In this document: one piece after another, positions 1 to 11,422 of the stretch
Layout of the letters: every line of letters starts with the position of its first letter
Numbering within the stretch: the stretch's first letter is position 1
Origin: Rapana venosa
Lineage: Eukaryota; Mollusca; Gastropoda; Neogastropoda; Muricidae
NCBI GenBank assembly: GCA_028751875.1
Contig: CM054153.1
Span: 26,779,411 to 26,843,410 of the forward strand
Direction of reading: 5' to 3'
DNA: 64,000 nt
Notes under the pieces: model-generated
What the model was told of the DNA's origin: nothing
The model's database searches: none
The model's input: only the letters and a program-made list of their open reading frames with translations
Translations under genes and position numbers: made by a program

Positions 1-30
1 CAGGTTCCCGTTCAGCGGGGAGGTAGTGTC
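1..30 (-). CDS. TLE: Probable Groucho/TLE exon 11, partial (SP region)
   Basis: An AG at 31-32 (minus strand) is followed in phase 0 by DTTSPLNGNL and then the window edge. This continues sensibly from ...LVVDVGD of exon 10. Family members here have an NExxxSPR.NG-like sequence at the start of the Ser/Pro-rich region. The acceptor context (GGGTGTGCAG) is purine-rich and weak and sits at the edge of a 55-bp minisatellite, so the call is tentative. The SP region and WD40 propeller would continue to the left of this window. Confidence 0.5.
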
Positions 31-39
31 CTGCACACC

Positions 40-490
40 CCACCCCATCACTGTATATTACAGCAGAACACAGCACAGCACAGCACTGTACACCACACCC
101 CACCACTGTATATTACAGCAGAACACAGCACAGCACAGCACTGTACACCACACCCCACCACTGTATAACTACAGCAGAACACAGCACAGCACAGCACAGC
201 ATTGTACACCACATCCCACCACACCACTGTATACTACAGCAGAGCACTGTACACCACACCACAGTACACCACTGTATACTACAGCAGAGCACAGCACTAC
301 ACAACACTGTACACTACTGCACTGTACAACATAGCACAGCTCTGAACACTACAGCCCACCACACCACATCCCACCACTGCACACTACAGCACACACCCAG
401 TACACTACAGCACAGTACTGCACAACACTGTACAGTACAGCACTGTACTGTACAGTACAGCACAGTACTGTACAGTACAGCACAGCATAG
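40..490. repeat. 55-bp minisatellite
   Basis: The word CTGTATATTACAGCAGAACA and its variants recur at 51, 106, 161, 227 and 272, so the unit is 55 bp in the first copies and then varies (66, 45). Each unit contains (CAGCA)n and GTACACCACACC. Beyond 300 it decays into short GTACAGTACAGCAC palindromic words. Confidence 0.85.
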
Positions 491-671
491 TATAGTATGG
501 CACCAAAGTTTCCAATCTGGGAGACACTAGGCTTTAGTGGGTCATAAAAGATGGCTCACTGGGTTGGGGGTCTATCTTAGTTGCGTTTTTAGATAGTAAG
601 TAAAAGAGACAGACAGATAGACACAGAGGGGGGGAGGGAAGGAGGAGAGGGAGAGAACGAGCTACAGAGGG

Positions 672-674
672 AAG

Positions 675-758
<84 letters not shown>

Positions 759-809
759 ATGTATGTGTGCACGTGAGACTGACTGAGCCTGCATGTGACT
801 GAGCGAGCC

Positions 810-868
<59 letters not shown>
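672..868. repeat. (GA)n then (GT)n microsatellites
   Basis: Uninterrupted GA array to 753, a 57-nt non-repetitive spacer, then an uninterrupted GT array (811-868). Confidence 0.97.
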
Positions 869-870
<2 letters not shown>

Positions 871-1432
871 CAAATTTCTTTCTTTTATTTTCCTATCACT
901 ATTATTGATCTCATCACCCACCCACCCCAACCCTCTCCCAGCTGCATTTTTACAAAATACAAAGTTTATTTTTTTTACTTTTCACATCAGTACATCAAGC
1001 CAATATGTAATAATAATTTTTTAAAAACCCAAAAGAACATTTTTTTAAACTCAACAAGGTAATGTCCAGAAATAGTTGATAATGCTATAAAGACACACCC
1101 GTACAACACTGTGTACACATGTATATTCATGAATATGGGCGTTTCCACTGTTATCCATACTGTGTGCATGAATGTGGGTGTTTCCACCGTTATGTGCACG
1201 TGCATGTGTGTGTGTGTGTGTGTGTATGTGCGAGCATTAATGTACAGGTCTTATGAATCAAAGGAAGAAAACACATAATCCAATCTGTTCAATCTATCCC
1301 CTTACCCATCCATATATTAATGCACACACAGTATTTACAAGGCAAAACACTTATGGGCTGGCTGGTCTGTTTTTAGGCCCAACACTATTAACAATAACAC
1401 GCAAAGAAAGATGAAAACGAAAGACAACTTAC

Positions 1433-1480
1433 GTCTCCAACGTCCACCACTAAGTCGTCGCTTTTTTCCCCATCACTTTC
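1433..1480 (-). CDS. TLE: Groucho/TLE exon 10, CcN acidic CK2 segment
   Basis: A 48-nt, phase 0-0 exon with acceptor TTTGTGCAG and donor GTAAGT. It encodes ESDGEKSDDLVVDVGD, the hallmark (D/E)SDGEKSDxxLVVDV motif of the family, including acidic-directed casein kinase 2 serines. This completes the CcN region (CK2 site, proline-directed kinase site and NLS). Confidence 0.95.
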
Positions 1481-1814
1481 CTGCACAAATCAATGGTTCA
1501 ACATGTCATACCATGTCACAACACACATTAAAAGATGTGTGTCATTAAAACATGTGTGTCATCAATGTCTAAACAGACATCAGGCTGTAAACCCGACAGT
1601 CACTCATCAATCAAAACCTTCATCATTTATGACACCTCGCTCCCCAATGACCGCATAGGTTATGGGAACACCTTTACCTACCTTTTTCTTATTGGCTATC
1701 TCTGAACAAAACTTTTCAGCTAACTGATGTTTATTAGACAAGAATGAAATATATTTCCAAAATATAATTTTTTATAAGAATCCAGCTCTCATGAAAACTG
1801 TGAGATATAATATA

Positions 1815-1913
1815 CCCCCAACGTCAGAATGTGGTGACCTTAATGGTGGGCAAAACTGGTTGCACGTACATAAAAATCTCACCATTGGTGAACCTCAGAG
1901 CTCTAGCCCAGAA
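1815..1913 (+). mobile_element. SINE module B copy
   Basis: About 95 bp containing GTCAGAATGTGGTGACC, TTAATGGTGGGCAAAA, AAAATCTCACCATTGGTGAA and CCTCAGAGCTCTAGCC in that order. These four words define module B, which recurs about a dozen times in both orientations. Confidence 0.8.
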
Positions 1914-2262
1914 ATGAAAGGAGGAGGGGAAAAAATGTGCGACTGCTTTCTTAAATTCTATCAAACAGTTTTCAAAAGAAAGGGATAAAAACTTCACCTA
2001 TTTACTCCCATCTCACCCACACCCGTTAATATTATTATACTTTCACAGTGAATATTGCTTTCTTTAGGACGTGCATTACACTAACCTCAGTTTGAATATT
2101 ATCAAACTGTAGAAATTTTGGGGCCTTTCATTTTTGGTTTGGTTTTTGGTCCTGCTCATCTTCCAAGGGCTTTCTTGTATCCCATCACTGGCTGGAATTT
2201 TTAAAAAATAAAGGGGGGGGGGGGGGAGAGAAACAAGGCTACTATGTCAATAACAACAATGA

Positions 2263-2320
2263 TAATAAATGGAATTTATATAAATCTATATCTTGCAGAG
2301 ACAAATCAAAGCGCTCTTAA
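2263..2320. repeat. Short dispersed element (GGAATTTATAT...AATCAAAGCGCT)
   Basis: GGAATTTATAT and then, about 30 nt later, CAAATCAAAGCGCT. The same pair of words in the same order occurs at 4890-4945. The motif resembles a 3' SINE/LINE segment common in marine invertebrates; the family is not identified. Confidence 0.5.
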
Positions 2321-3351
2321 TATCTCACTCCAGCTTTGCTAAAAATCTTATCAGCATATTGTTTTTAACATCATACCACCACCTTATTCCATCTCCTCCC
2401 ATAACAACATAAAGAAGGGTGGGGGAGAGAAAATCTAAATATGTACCAAAAATTTTCAAAACATCAACATCTACCAATTAAACAAAACAACCCAACATTC
2501 AAGCACAGCTTTCTAAGCATTCACTCCAGGAGAAGTTCAACAGTGAAAGGCAAGGAAAGTCACTTTGAATTTAGTATTAGTTTTGGTTGCTGTTGTAATG
2601 ATCAGTCCTACTAAAACATTTGTTTTTATTCATTTACCTATCACACACACACATCAATCTGGCCAACTCAACGGAACAACAGCTGCATTTGCCGAATGTC
2701 ATGTCCATAAAATAACTGTTCATTTTTATGACTGCCAAGCTCATTTTACTAACATTTTTCTCCTAGTTTTCCACCTCCAGCCCCCCCCCCCCCCCCCCCC
2801 CCCCCCCCCCACCTCCCCCTTTCCCCCCCTTAATCATAACAGTGACATCTGTGAAAATTTGGAATACTCTATCCTAGCACACCATCAGTAATAATATATG
2901 TCTAACTTTTTAAAAAAACCAACTGTCTGGATATGTATCATTTTTTTGCCTAGCGTCTGCGACAAACTGTTATTGGATTGCTGTATCCAGCGACAACCCT
3001 TCTCTCTTTCAAACATGCTGACAGGCAAAATGAATATGGCCGGGTGAGATTGGCTATCACAAAATCTTTAAATGACAGGTTATTTTCATATTCTATTATG
3101 GGGGCAACAAAAACAATTTTTCTTTCCTTCTTCTTCTTCTTCCCTTCCAAACTGCTAAAAAAGTGATGAGAAACATAGAATGATAGAATATCATCATGTT
3201 GTTTGTTGTGTTCCCCAGTCCTAGAGGCCACCCACAATATGTGCTCTGACTCACTCCCACTACCTGGAAATCACACTCTGTGTGTGTGTGTATGTATGTA
3301 TATATATGTGTTTTATTTATTTATTCATTTGTTTATTCTTTTATATCGAGG

Positions 3352-3540
3352 ATAATGGAATAAGCACTTGTGTGCTTTTTTATATCCAGTCCCCCATGTG
3401 TATGCGGTTTTGTAAATTCTGTCATCTGTTCCCACCGGCACACAATGGCTTGTTCTTACGAAAAGCAGAACAGGATTTAATGTGTGCGCAAGATGTTCTG
3501 CATGCATTCGCACACGGGACCTCGGTTTATAGTCTCATCA
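3352..3540 (-). mobile_element. SINE module A copy
   Basis: Plus-strand words GAGGATAATGGAATAAGCAC, TTGTAAATTCTGTCATCTGT, TCCCACCGGCACACAATGGC and GCGCAAGATGTTCTGCATGC. It is the reverse complement of the 3' part of the tRNA-headed SINE and abuts the GT/GTAT array. Confidence 0.8.
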
Positions 3541-3654
3541 TGTGTGTGTGTGTGGTGTGTGTGTGTTGTGTGTGTGTATGTGAATGTGTGGTGTGTGTGG
3601 TGTGTGTGTGTGTGTGTGTGTGTTGTGTGTATGTATGTATGTATGTATGTTGTA

Positions 3655-3700
<46 letters not shown>

Positions 3701-3750
3701 TATGTATGTATTTTGTATGTATGTATGTATGTATTTTGTATGTATGAATG
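3541..3750. repeat. Compound (GT)n/(GTAT)n array
   Basis: GT array with GTAT and TTGT interruptions, adjoining a module A copy. Confidence 0.95.
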
Positions 3751-4539
3751 TATACACACACCAATCAAATCTTTGTTGTTTTTTTACAGCCCCGCCGACC
3801 ACAGAGGCCATATCGGGGCTGTCAACTCATTTTAAAATCTCAGATCAAAACTGTGCCAACTATTCAAACGAGGTTCAAAACCCTGCAAGTACACACTGAA
3901 TGAGAAGTTTGCAGGCAAAACTCTTTTCAAGTAACCCCACAAAATAATAGGCACCCACACTCCAACTTCTGAGGATTTTTTTCTTCTTTGGAAGAGTGTG
4001 TGGATCGTCGTTATGCTAAGAGCTTTGTCATAGATGAAGACAATCTCAACATAACATTTCAAAACATGACAACATTTTAGTGTAGGCCTCGAGGCACTTA
4101 GCTTCCATCAATAACAGACGAAGCTTTTGGCCTGGATCAAGTTCTGGTTTAAAACCTAACTCAAATGTGTGTGTGTCCCTCTCTCAAGGCTCACAGCGCT
4201 AGTGTGAGCTGTGCAGTGCTGAATAAGAACATTTTTGACAAAAGGAAAAACACTTAAATTCAAAGCTACCACCAAAAAAATCAATCTAGGATACACTCCT
4301 GAATGAGCTTGCATCACACCCCCTTACTTTTCATTACAGCATCAATAAAGATAACTTTTATTAACAATAACAGCAATAATGATAAGAATAAAAAGGGCAA
4401 ATGATTTTTTAAAAAACAACACCCACCCACCCACACAAAACAAATATATAGATATTCTAATAAAATATACATAAAACACTCCATTTAGCGTGTGTGCAAG
4501 CATAAGTACACACATGCACGCGCTCACACACCCATACGC

Positions 4540-4545
4540 ACCCAT

Positions 4546-4581
<36 letters not shown>

Positions 4582-4609
4582 CCACGCCCACACACACACA
4601 CACACACAG
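4540..4609. repeat. (CA)n microsatellite
   Basis: CA array interrupted by CGCCCACGCCCA, starting about 130 nt downstream of exon 9 in transcript order. Confidence 0.95.
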
Positions 4610-4746
4610 TAGCATTGCTCTTGTAAGAGGGGACGTGTTCTCCCCACAGAAAAAATGTACCACAAGTGGAATTCAATATCAATACAACACAACACAATAT
4701 CTGTTATCTCTTCAAATTGGACGCTCCAATCAACCAGTGGCCTTAC

Positions 4747-4854
4747 ATTGCCTTTGTTGTCGGGTCTGCGCTTTTTGCTGCTGTCTAGAACTTCGGGCGA
4801 GTGGCTGCGGTGTCGGTACTTTTCCCTCTCTGGGGCAGGGGAGGCTGAACGTCT
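4747..4854 (-). CDS. TLE: Groucho/TLE exon 9, CcN region with NLS
   Basis: A 108-nt, phase 0-0 exon between GTTTCAG and GTAAGG. It encodes RRSASPAPEREKYRHRSHSP, then EVLDSSKKRRPDNKGN. The REKYR-R-S arrangement matches fly Groucho (SVSPADREKYRTRSP). SSKKRRPDNK is a basic nuclear-localisation cluster, and SPA and SPE are Ser-Pro sites of the kind phosphorylated by proline-directed kinases in the CcN region. It is separated from the micro-exon by a 31-kb intron. No defect is seen. Confidence 0.93.
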
Positions 4855-4889
4855 CTGAAACACATCAACACAGACATCATCATAATAAG

Positions 4890-4945
4890 GTATGGAATTT
4901 ATATAGCGCTGAATCTCGTAAAGCAACAAATCAAAGCGCTTTAAA
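4890..4945. repeat. Second copy of short dispersed element
   Basis: GGAATTTATATAGCGCTGAA, then AACAAATCAAAGCGCTTT. Better preserved than the copy at 2263; it lies immediately upstream of exon 9 in transcript order. Confidence 0.5.
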
Positions 4946-5226
4946 AAAAATTTTTTTTACCAAACATGTATTATAGACAACAAACTAATACACAAGACAG
5001 AAAAAGAAGAGGGAACGTTCAATGAATGAAAGGAAGAAAGATTAAAGGTAGACAAGGGCAGGAAAGGGGGGCAAAGAAGACAAGAAAGAATACACAAGAA
5101 AATGGGGTCAAAGAAAAATGAGAAGGGAGAAAAAAAGTAAATAGAAAGAAGAAAACTAAAAAAAAGAAAAGAAAACTTTATTATCAGGGAATTTTTTTAA
5201 AAAAACAACCCCCAGATGAAAAGACT

Positions 5227-5237
5227 GACAAGAGGTA

Positions 5238-5309
<72 letters not shown>
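5227..5309. repeat. (GA)n microsatellite
   Basis: GA array, uninterrupted over its last 60 nt, within a purine-rich stretch (4990-5540). Confidence 0.95.
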
Positions 5310-5314
<5 letters not shown>

Positions 5315-5842
5315 CAAGGAAGGTGTGTGTGGGGGGGATGTTCAATAGGGAGAGGGAGAGACAGACAAATCTCAGAAAAGTAGGAAAGATGCGAAACTTG
5401 CATTTTATGTACACAATAGGAAAATACAATGGCCCTTCCCACCACAGACCAGGCCATACCACAAAAACAGAAAGAAAGAAAAACCCTGTGAAAATGAAGT
5501 TTTGGGGGGGAGAGGTAAGGGGGGGTATGAAAGGACATGGAAGTGGAAATAGGCTACACTTCTACCAAAGAAAATGCACAGGATGCAGAAAGGAATGCTA
5601 AAAGCAATAGGGACACCAAAAAAAGACAAAAAAGCCATATTGATTTTTTTTGCCCCCCTCAACCCTGCCTCCCTCTCTGTCTCCCCCTCCTTCACTTTCT
5701 TTCTCCCCCTTCTTCTTCTCTCTCTCTCTCCTCAGGGTAAGCACCTACACACACGCACTTCACAAGAGTGACGGACATGCCACTGTAAAAGGAGACAACA
5801 TTTGGGGGTGGGGGATAAACCACAGGGACAAGAGAAGAGAAG

Positions 5843-5970
5843 GTGGGGGGGGGGGGGGGGGGGGTGGAGTGGGGGAGAAAGGGGGTGGTGGTGGGAGGAG
5901 AGGGGTAGGAGGTGGGGTTGAGAGAGAGGAGAGAGAGAGAGAGGAGAGAGAGAGGAGAGAGAGAGAAGTT
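5843..5970. repeat. Poly-G and GA tract
   Basis: G run (about 5844-5864), a GGTGG-rich stretch, then GAGAGAGG units. Confidence 0.9.
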
Positions 5971-6347
5971 TGTCTGCTTCCAAAATGTTCTAGCTCTCCT
6001 ATCCATAAGGCTGTCTGCCACTACTACTGTAGTTGATTGCTGTGCTGTGCGTCTGTGAATCTGCTATACCTTTTGTTCTGGGTGGTCATGGTCTCTCTCT
6101 CTTTTTTATTTCTATTTTAACAGCACGCTGATGGCCTCTTTTCGTTTTGTTTCTGGGCTCATTTTCATAGAAGGTGGGGGAAGGAAAAGAAAAGGGGGAA
6201 GGAGGGGGGGGGGGGGGGCACTGAAACAACAACCCCCCTTTTTTTTCTTAAATGTTACATATACATTTTCTTTTCCACTTCACAAATTTCCATCAACCTT
6301 GCCTTGTCACATTTAGGTATAGTTTCTTTTTTTTCTTCTTTTTTTTG

Positions 6348-6389
<42 letters not shown>
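6348..6389. repeat. Poly-G run, about 40 nt
   Basis: Uninterrupted G tract following a T-rich stretch. Confidence 0.95.
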
Positions 6390-6870
6390 GTGTGAATGGG
6401 ATTACCAGATTTTAAAGATTGGGGGTGCGGGAAGCAACGACACATTATCTATTCAATTTACGTTTATTGGCTTCCTGAAATTGGCTGCTTTTTCTTCGTC
6501 TTCTTCTTTCTCCTTCTTCTTTTTTAAACTGACTCGACAAGCTGATTCACCAGAGATGGCTGATTTATGGGATTCAATTTACAACACTACCCTTGACATT
6601 TTGTTGTTGTTTTTGTCTGACCATCTCTCTCTCTCTCTCCCTTCAGATGGAAAGGGCAAAATATTTCACAGGCAGATTAAAAAGGCAGAAAGAAAGAAAG
6701 AAAGAAAGAAAAAGAAAGAAAGCACGATTCTCAAATTTCAGACCAATATAAATTGCATAAAACATACTTGTATACAAAATCTACTTTGCTCTATTTTGTT
6801 TTCGTTCATTTTGGTTGGCTCTCCCCCACCCACCCACAGAGAAAATGAGACAAAGACAGGGAAAAGCCAA

Positions 6871-6872
6871 GG

Positions 6873-6965
<93 letters not shown>

Positions 6966-6975
6966 CCTGAGGGCA

Positions 6976-7039
<64 letters not shown>

Positions 7040-7040
7040 G
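6871..7040. repeat. Long (GA)n array
   Basis: Three GA blocks separated by AGAGCCTGAGGGCA-type linkers; the linker recurs as AGAGCCTGAAGGCA, so the array is partly duplicated at a higher order. Confidence 0.92.
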
Positions 7041-7260
7041 CCTGAAGGCAGAGGAGAGGCAGCACCAGCTAGGCTAGCTACATAACATAACAAGGGATCA
7101 TGCCTCCCATCCCAAACATTTGCCACAAGACTATCAGTGAAACCCTACACTTCACAATAATGGCCTAATGCCCACCCTACACGGAAACCCACCACAATGC
7201 TACCAACCGCCCCCATCAGATCCACCCACCCTCCCCCCTCCTCCTCTCCCAAGTCCACAA

Positions 7261-7292
<32 letters not shown>
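7261..7292. repeat. Poly-C run
   Basis: About 32 consecutive C residues. (CT)n follows at 7484-7518 and another C run at 7670-7692. Confidence 0.95.
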
Positions 7293-7295
<3 letters not shown>

Positions 7296-7482
7296 CCCTC
7301 TCTCATCCCCAGCACAGTCTTCACACGCCGACCTTTCACCTGGTGTCAAATCCGGGTGGAACCCAAAGTGACCATTAGGACAATGAAACCTTTTGGACAA
7401 TGGTTCAAACCACAGCCTTCTCCTTACCCAGAATTTAAGGACTGTAACCTCTCCAACCTCTCCTCTGGGGTCCAAAGTGAGA

Positions 7483-7522
<40 letters not shown>

Positions 7523-7753
7523 TCCTCTTTTTCTTCTTCCACACCTTCCAACCCGCTGCCACCTGAGCCCTCTTCTCAGTGGCCCGGGCTAACTGCTTAT
7601 ACGGTGATTGTTTTCACCTCGCCTGGAAACTCGATCGCCTGCAGTCCACAGTTAACAACGACCTGTGACCCCCCCCCCCCCCCCCCCCCCCCTCCACCAC
7701 CACCACCTTGTCAATCTTTCAGGATAAAGAGCTGAGCGCGGTGGTGGTGGTTA

Positions 7754-8002
7754 GTGGGGGGGGGGGGGGGGGGGATGTTTGTTGAGAGCAGGTTACACGC
7801 AAGCCAAGCCCCTGGGGTCGGGTTGCCACTAAACTGTCACCCTTTTGTAGGGTGCTGTTCTAGGGGGGGTACGAGACGAAATCCTTTTGGCAATGTATGC
7901 GTAATAGTTGAGTATACACACACCGGCTTGGAACCGACTTGAATGCGATACAGAACCACACGTGACCACACGTGATTGCGAGTCCATCAAGAAAAGAAAA
8001 TG

Positions 8003-8041
<39 letters not shown>

Positions 8042-8211
8042 TGTGAACTCGCGGTCTCTTATCTACAAAATTAGTAACATCTTATCTTATTCCTTCCCAG
8101 TCCATCCTCCTGCCTTTTTCTTTTTTCTCCTCCGAAGCACATCTGACAAAACATTTTCTGGCATTTTCGTATGACTTTGTCAAGAGCTGCACTGAAAATA
8201 AAATTAAAATG

Positions 8212-8252
<41 letters not shown>

Positions 8253-8425
8253 CATACTATAATGTACATTTCCCAGAGAGAAGGGGAAGTTTCTCCCCCC
8301 CCCCCCCCCCCCACCTTGTTTCTTGTCTTTTCTCTCTACATTAAAAAAAAACCCAAAACATTTTATTCTTTTCTATCCATACTTTATCTCTTTTTCTTTC
8401 TTATTTGAATTTTCAATTATTTGCA
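7754..8425. other. Intronic stretch with GT arrays and homopolymers
   Basis: Poly-G (7757-7774), two (TG)n arrays (8003-8045, 8213-8250) and poly-C (8295-8312) separated by unique AT-rich sequence. No gene seen. Confidence 0.8.
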
Positions 8426-8429
8426 ATCT

Positions 8430-8690
8430 TAGAATCGCGCGCGAAGAGCATCACAGTGAAGATAATGATGCATATACCCTAGCCTATCGCGTTCCTTGGT
8501 AGTAGTATGTATCCCTTGGTGACAACAGGGCCAACCAGCCTTCGCGGCTTTTTATCTCAAATTGGATTTCTGGGGCGGAGGAAGCCATCTATTAGATCGC
8601 CTCTGAGGGAATGAATTGTCTTGCTTCTGGACTCCACTGTGGGTGAGTCACTCCTTGTCACAAGACTGAAGGAAGGAAATCTTTCCCCAC
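8430..8690. promoter_or_regulatory. High-complexity intronic island 1
   Basis: About 260 bp of balanced-composition sequence with no microsatellite, between arrays. Notable words: CGCGCGCGAAGAGC, CCTTGGTGACAACAGGGCC, GGCTTTTTATCTCAAATTGG and CCATCTATTAGATCGCC. Candidate intronic regulatory element by complexity only. Confidence 0.3.
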
Positions 8691-8757
8691 AGCAGCCTAC
8701 CACTGCAGTAGACTAAACCCTTTATTCAAATCCGCAGAACTTTGAAAGTCGGTTGTT

Positions 8758-8790
8758 TGTTTGTGTGTGTGTGTGTGTGGTGTGTGTGTG

Positions 8791-8827
<37 letters not shown>

Positions 8828-8866
8828 CGCATGTGTGTGAGAGAGGTGTGTGTGTGTGAGGGGGGG
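8758..8866. repeat. (TG)n compound array
   Basis: TG repeats with GTGG interruptions, a GCGCGCGC segment and a final G run. Confidence 0.95.
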
Positions 8867-8869
8867 GGG

Positions 8870-11060
8870 CTGCTTTCATACATTCATTATCTTATTTTCC
8901 GATTGGTCCATTTGCGTCCATGATAAATTTATTCACATTTTCTTACAAATGAGAAACATTTACTATTTTGACACGACAGATTATCTTATAAAGTCATTTC
9001 TAGGCGCGCTCGCGCACACACATTTTCTGGCAACTGAACAATTGCAAAATAAAACGGCACAAACACACACTTTTTCTCTGTAAAAATAATGTAAAACATT
9101 ACTGTATAATGTAAAAATAAAAAACAAAAAACCCCACTACAATGGTTCACAGACACAGAAAACTCCTGTGACATAAAAAAAAAAGAAGAAGATCAAAACG
9201 TTTGTGGGTCGTTCGTTTCGCTAATGAGACCTTGATTGCGCTGACAAATCGATCGATGCCTCCCCATGCCTATGGAGCGTGCACGCCACTGTACGGTTAT
9301 CCATTCAGACATGGTGAGCAATACTGAACACCACCAGCCTTTGAGAACTCCACTGCAGTCACCTTCTGATCTCATTTTATGATTGACTTGACTTGACTTG
9401 ACTGACTGCCTGCCTGCCAGGTGAGAGATTTGACAGGTGCAGATCACCCCCCCCCCCCCCCCCCCCCCACCCTTCCCAGTGAAATAAAGAATAAGAAATA
9501 GAACTGACTGACTGCAAGTTCATGACGAATATTCTGTATGCCTTACCACCTAACCGCTCGAGTTGGTATTTTTTTCTTTCTCTCTCTCCTGGATTAGAAC
9601 TGCGATAAGGCACGGTCACCCCCCCCCCCCTCTCTCTCTCTCGTCCCCCCCTCGACTTTTGTAAGGCATAAGATATTACGTTGTGACCATACCCATGAAC
9701 TGCATTAAAACATATTGTTTTATTTTTGTTTTATTTACCTACAGAGCTGGAATACAAGACGAAAACTACTACTCAACACACCATACCACAACACAAAGCC
9801 TTAACATACAATCGTGCATGCGTGCATGAGTTTCCCCACTGAAGAATATGAGGGACTTCAGAAAGACAGACCAACACACACACACACAACACTCACATCT
9901 ACTCACCCACACACTCACAGCACCCACCCTCCCTCCCCTGTTCCCTCGCTCGGACGAATCGATTTCACAACCAAGCATGTAAGAGAGGGGAGAGACCAGC
10001 ATTTATTTATTCCGTCCTGTTTATTGAATATTTCACACACTTTTCATGGTGACCAAGAGCGAGCGAGCGACGAAGAGAAGAGAGAGAGAGTGAGAGAAGA
10101 GTAGAGAGGGAGGAGAGGGAGAGGAGAAGAGAAGAAAAGGGAGGAGAGAAAAGGGAGGAGGGAGACGCCGTTTTCCCTCCAGACCAAACAGGTCTATGCA
10201 TGTCTGCATCCCAACTCGATGCGCCAGATAGCAGGGTTTGAACGGTGTATTTTCCTACCCACAAAGATTATAGACCACCAAACGCCATCATCGCATCCTC
10301 TCTCTCGCTCTCTCATCTCTTATCTCTCTCATCGCCTCTTCTCTCTCTCATCTCTCCTCTCGCTCGCATCTCCGTCCTATGGAAACCGATCTTTCCTGGC
10401 CAAGATAATATTTTAAATCAACACCGTCTGATCAACACCATTTCGGAATGCTCATTAATCTTATGATTGGGAGATAAGAGCACACAATAGACTTTTTAGG
10501 GTTAATTTTTTAAAGAACTGATTTACATACCCCCCCCAACCCCCCCCCCCCCCTGGTGTTCTTTCAGGATAGCCTTCCTAGATTTTATTATATATGTCCC
10601 ATACGTGCAATCAAGGAACGCTGTAACATGGATCGCAAAAACACCAAATATATATCTAATGATAATGAAATTTGTACTAGAAAAGAGTACCTTCTATGGA
10701 ACTATTTAAAACTTGATTAATTCCCGTAGTCGAATGCACCTACCTAAATAGGTTTGGGGGGGGGGGGGGGGGGTGGGGGGGGGGCCGCGCTACGGTCCGC
10801 CATAAACAAAATCTTACCATAGGAACCTCAGAGCATGCAACCGGGTGGGGGCCTTGATTTGTGATGAGAGAAAGGATCACTAGTAACGGTTATAATGACA
10901 GCCTTTCATTTGTTACAACAACAAAAACCCCACAACAAGTACAAGATAAACAATAAAACAACAAAACAACAATGACAAAGATAAAACAATCTGAGACCTT
11001 TACTCAAATCTGTCAGCATTGGTACTAAACTGCATTTGTGCTATAAAAACTCTGAGTGTA
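8870..11060. other. Intron 8 segment, no gene
   Basis: AT-rich sequence with poly-C runs (9449-9468, 9620-9630, 10530-10552), (CT/GA)-rich stretches at 10080-10165 and 10298-10370, and a poly-G pair at 10757-10783. No exon or element was recognised. Confidence 0.7.
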
Positions 11061-11205
11061 TAATTGTTTGTGTGTGTTGTTGTGTGCGCGCATGACTGTG
11101 CATGCCCGCTTGCGTGCGTCTTACGTGCGGTTTGTTTTGGGTTGTTTTTGTTGTTTGTTGTTGGGTTTTTGTTTTTTTGTTTGTTTGTTTTGTTTGGTTT
11201 GTTTT

Positions 11206-11315
11206 TTGGGGGGGGGGGGGGGGGGGTGAGGGGGGGGGGGGGGGGGGGGGGGTGGGGGGGGGGGGGGGGGAGGGGGGGGGGGGGGGGGGGGGAGGGGGGG
11301 GGGGGGGGAGGGGGG

Positions 11316-11410
<95 letters not shown>

Positions 11411-11422
11411 GGGGGGGGGGGG
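11206..11422. repeat. 216-nt nearly pure G tract
   Basis: Almost all G on the plus strand with isolated T or A; the last 90 nt before 11410 contain no other base. It is preceded by a G/T-rich zone (11063-11205) and followed by C/A-rich sequence (11530-11700). Confidence 0.9.

Larger units (their letters stand above)
31..1432 (-). other. TLE intron 10 (probable)
   Basis: Sequence between exon 10 and the probable exon 11. Contains a 55-bp minisatellite (40-490), (GA)n at 672-753, (GT)n at 811-868 and AT-rich sequence to exon 10. Confidence 0.6.
1481..4746 (-). other. TLE intron 9
   Basis: 3.3-kb intron. Contains a module B copy (1815-1913), poly-G (2213-2226), poly-C (2779-2811), a module A copy (3352-3540) followed by a compound GT/GTAT array (3541-3750), (CA)n at 4540-4609 and a short dispersed element near 2263-2320. 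Confidence 0.85.

Noticed and set aside
40..490. CRISPR-like regular repeats
   Set aside because: Contiguous eukaryotic minisatellite units without distinct spacers.
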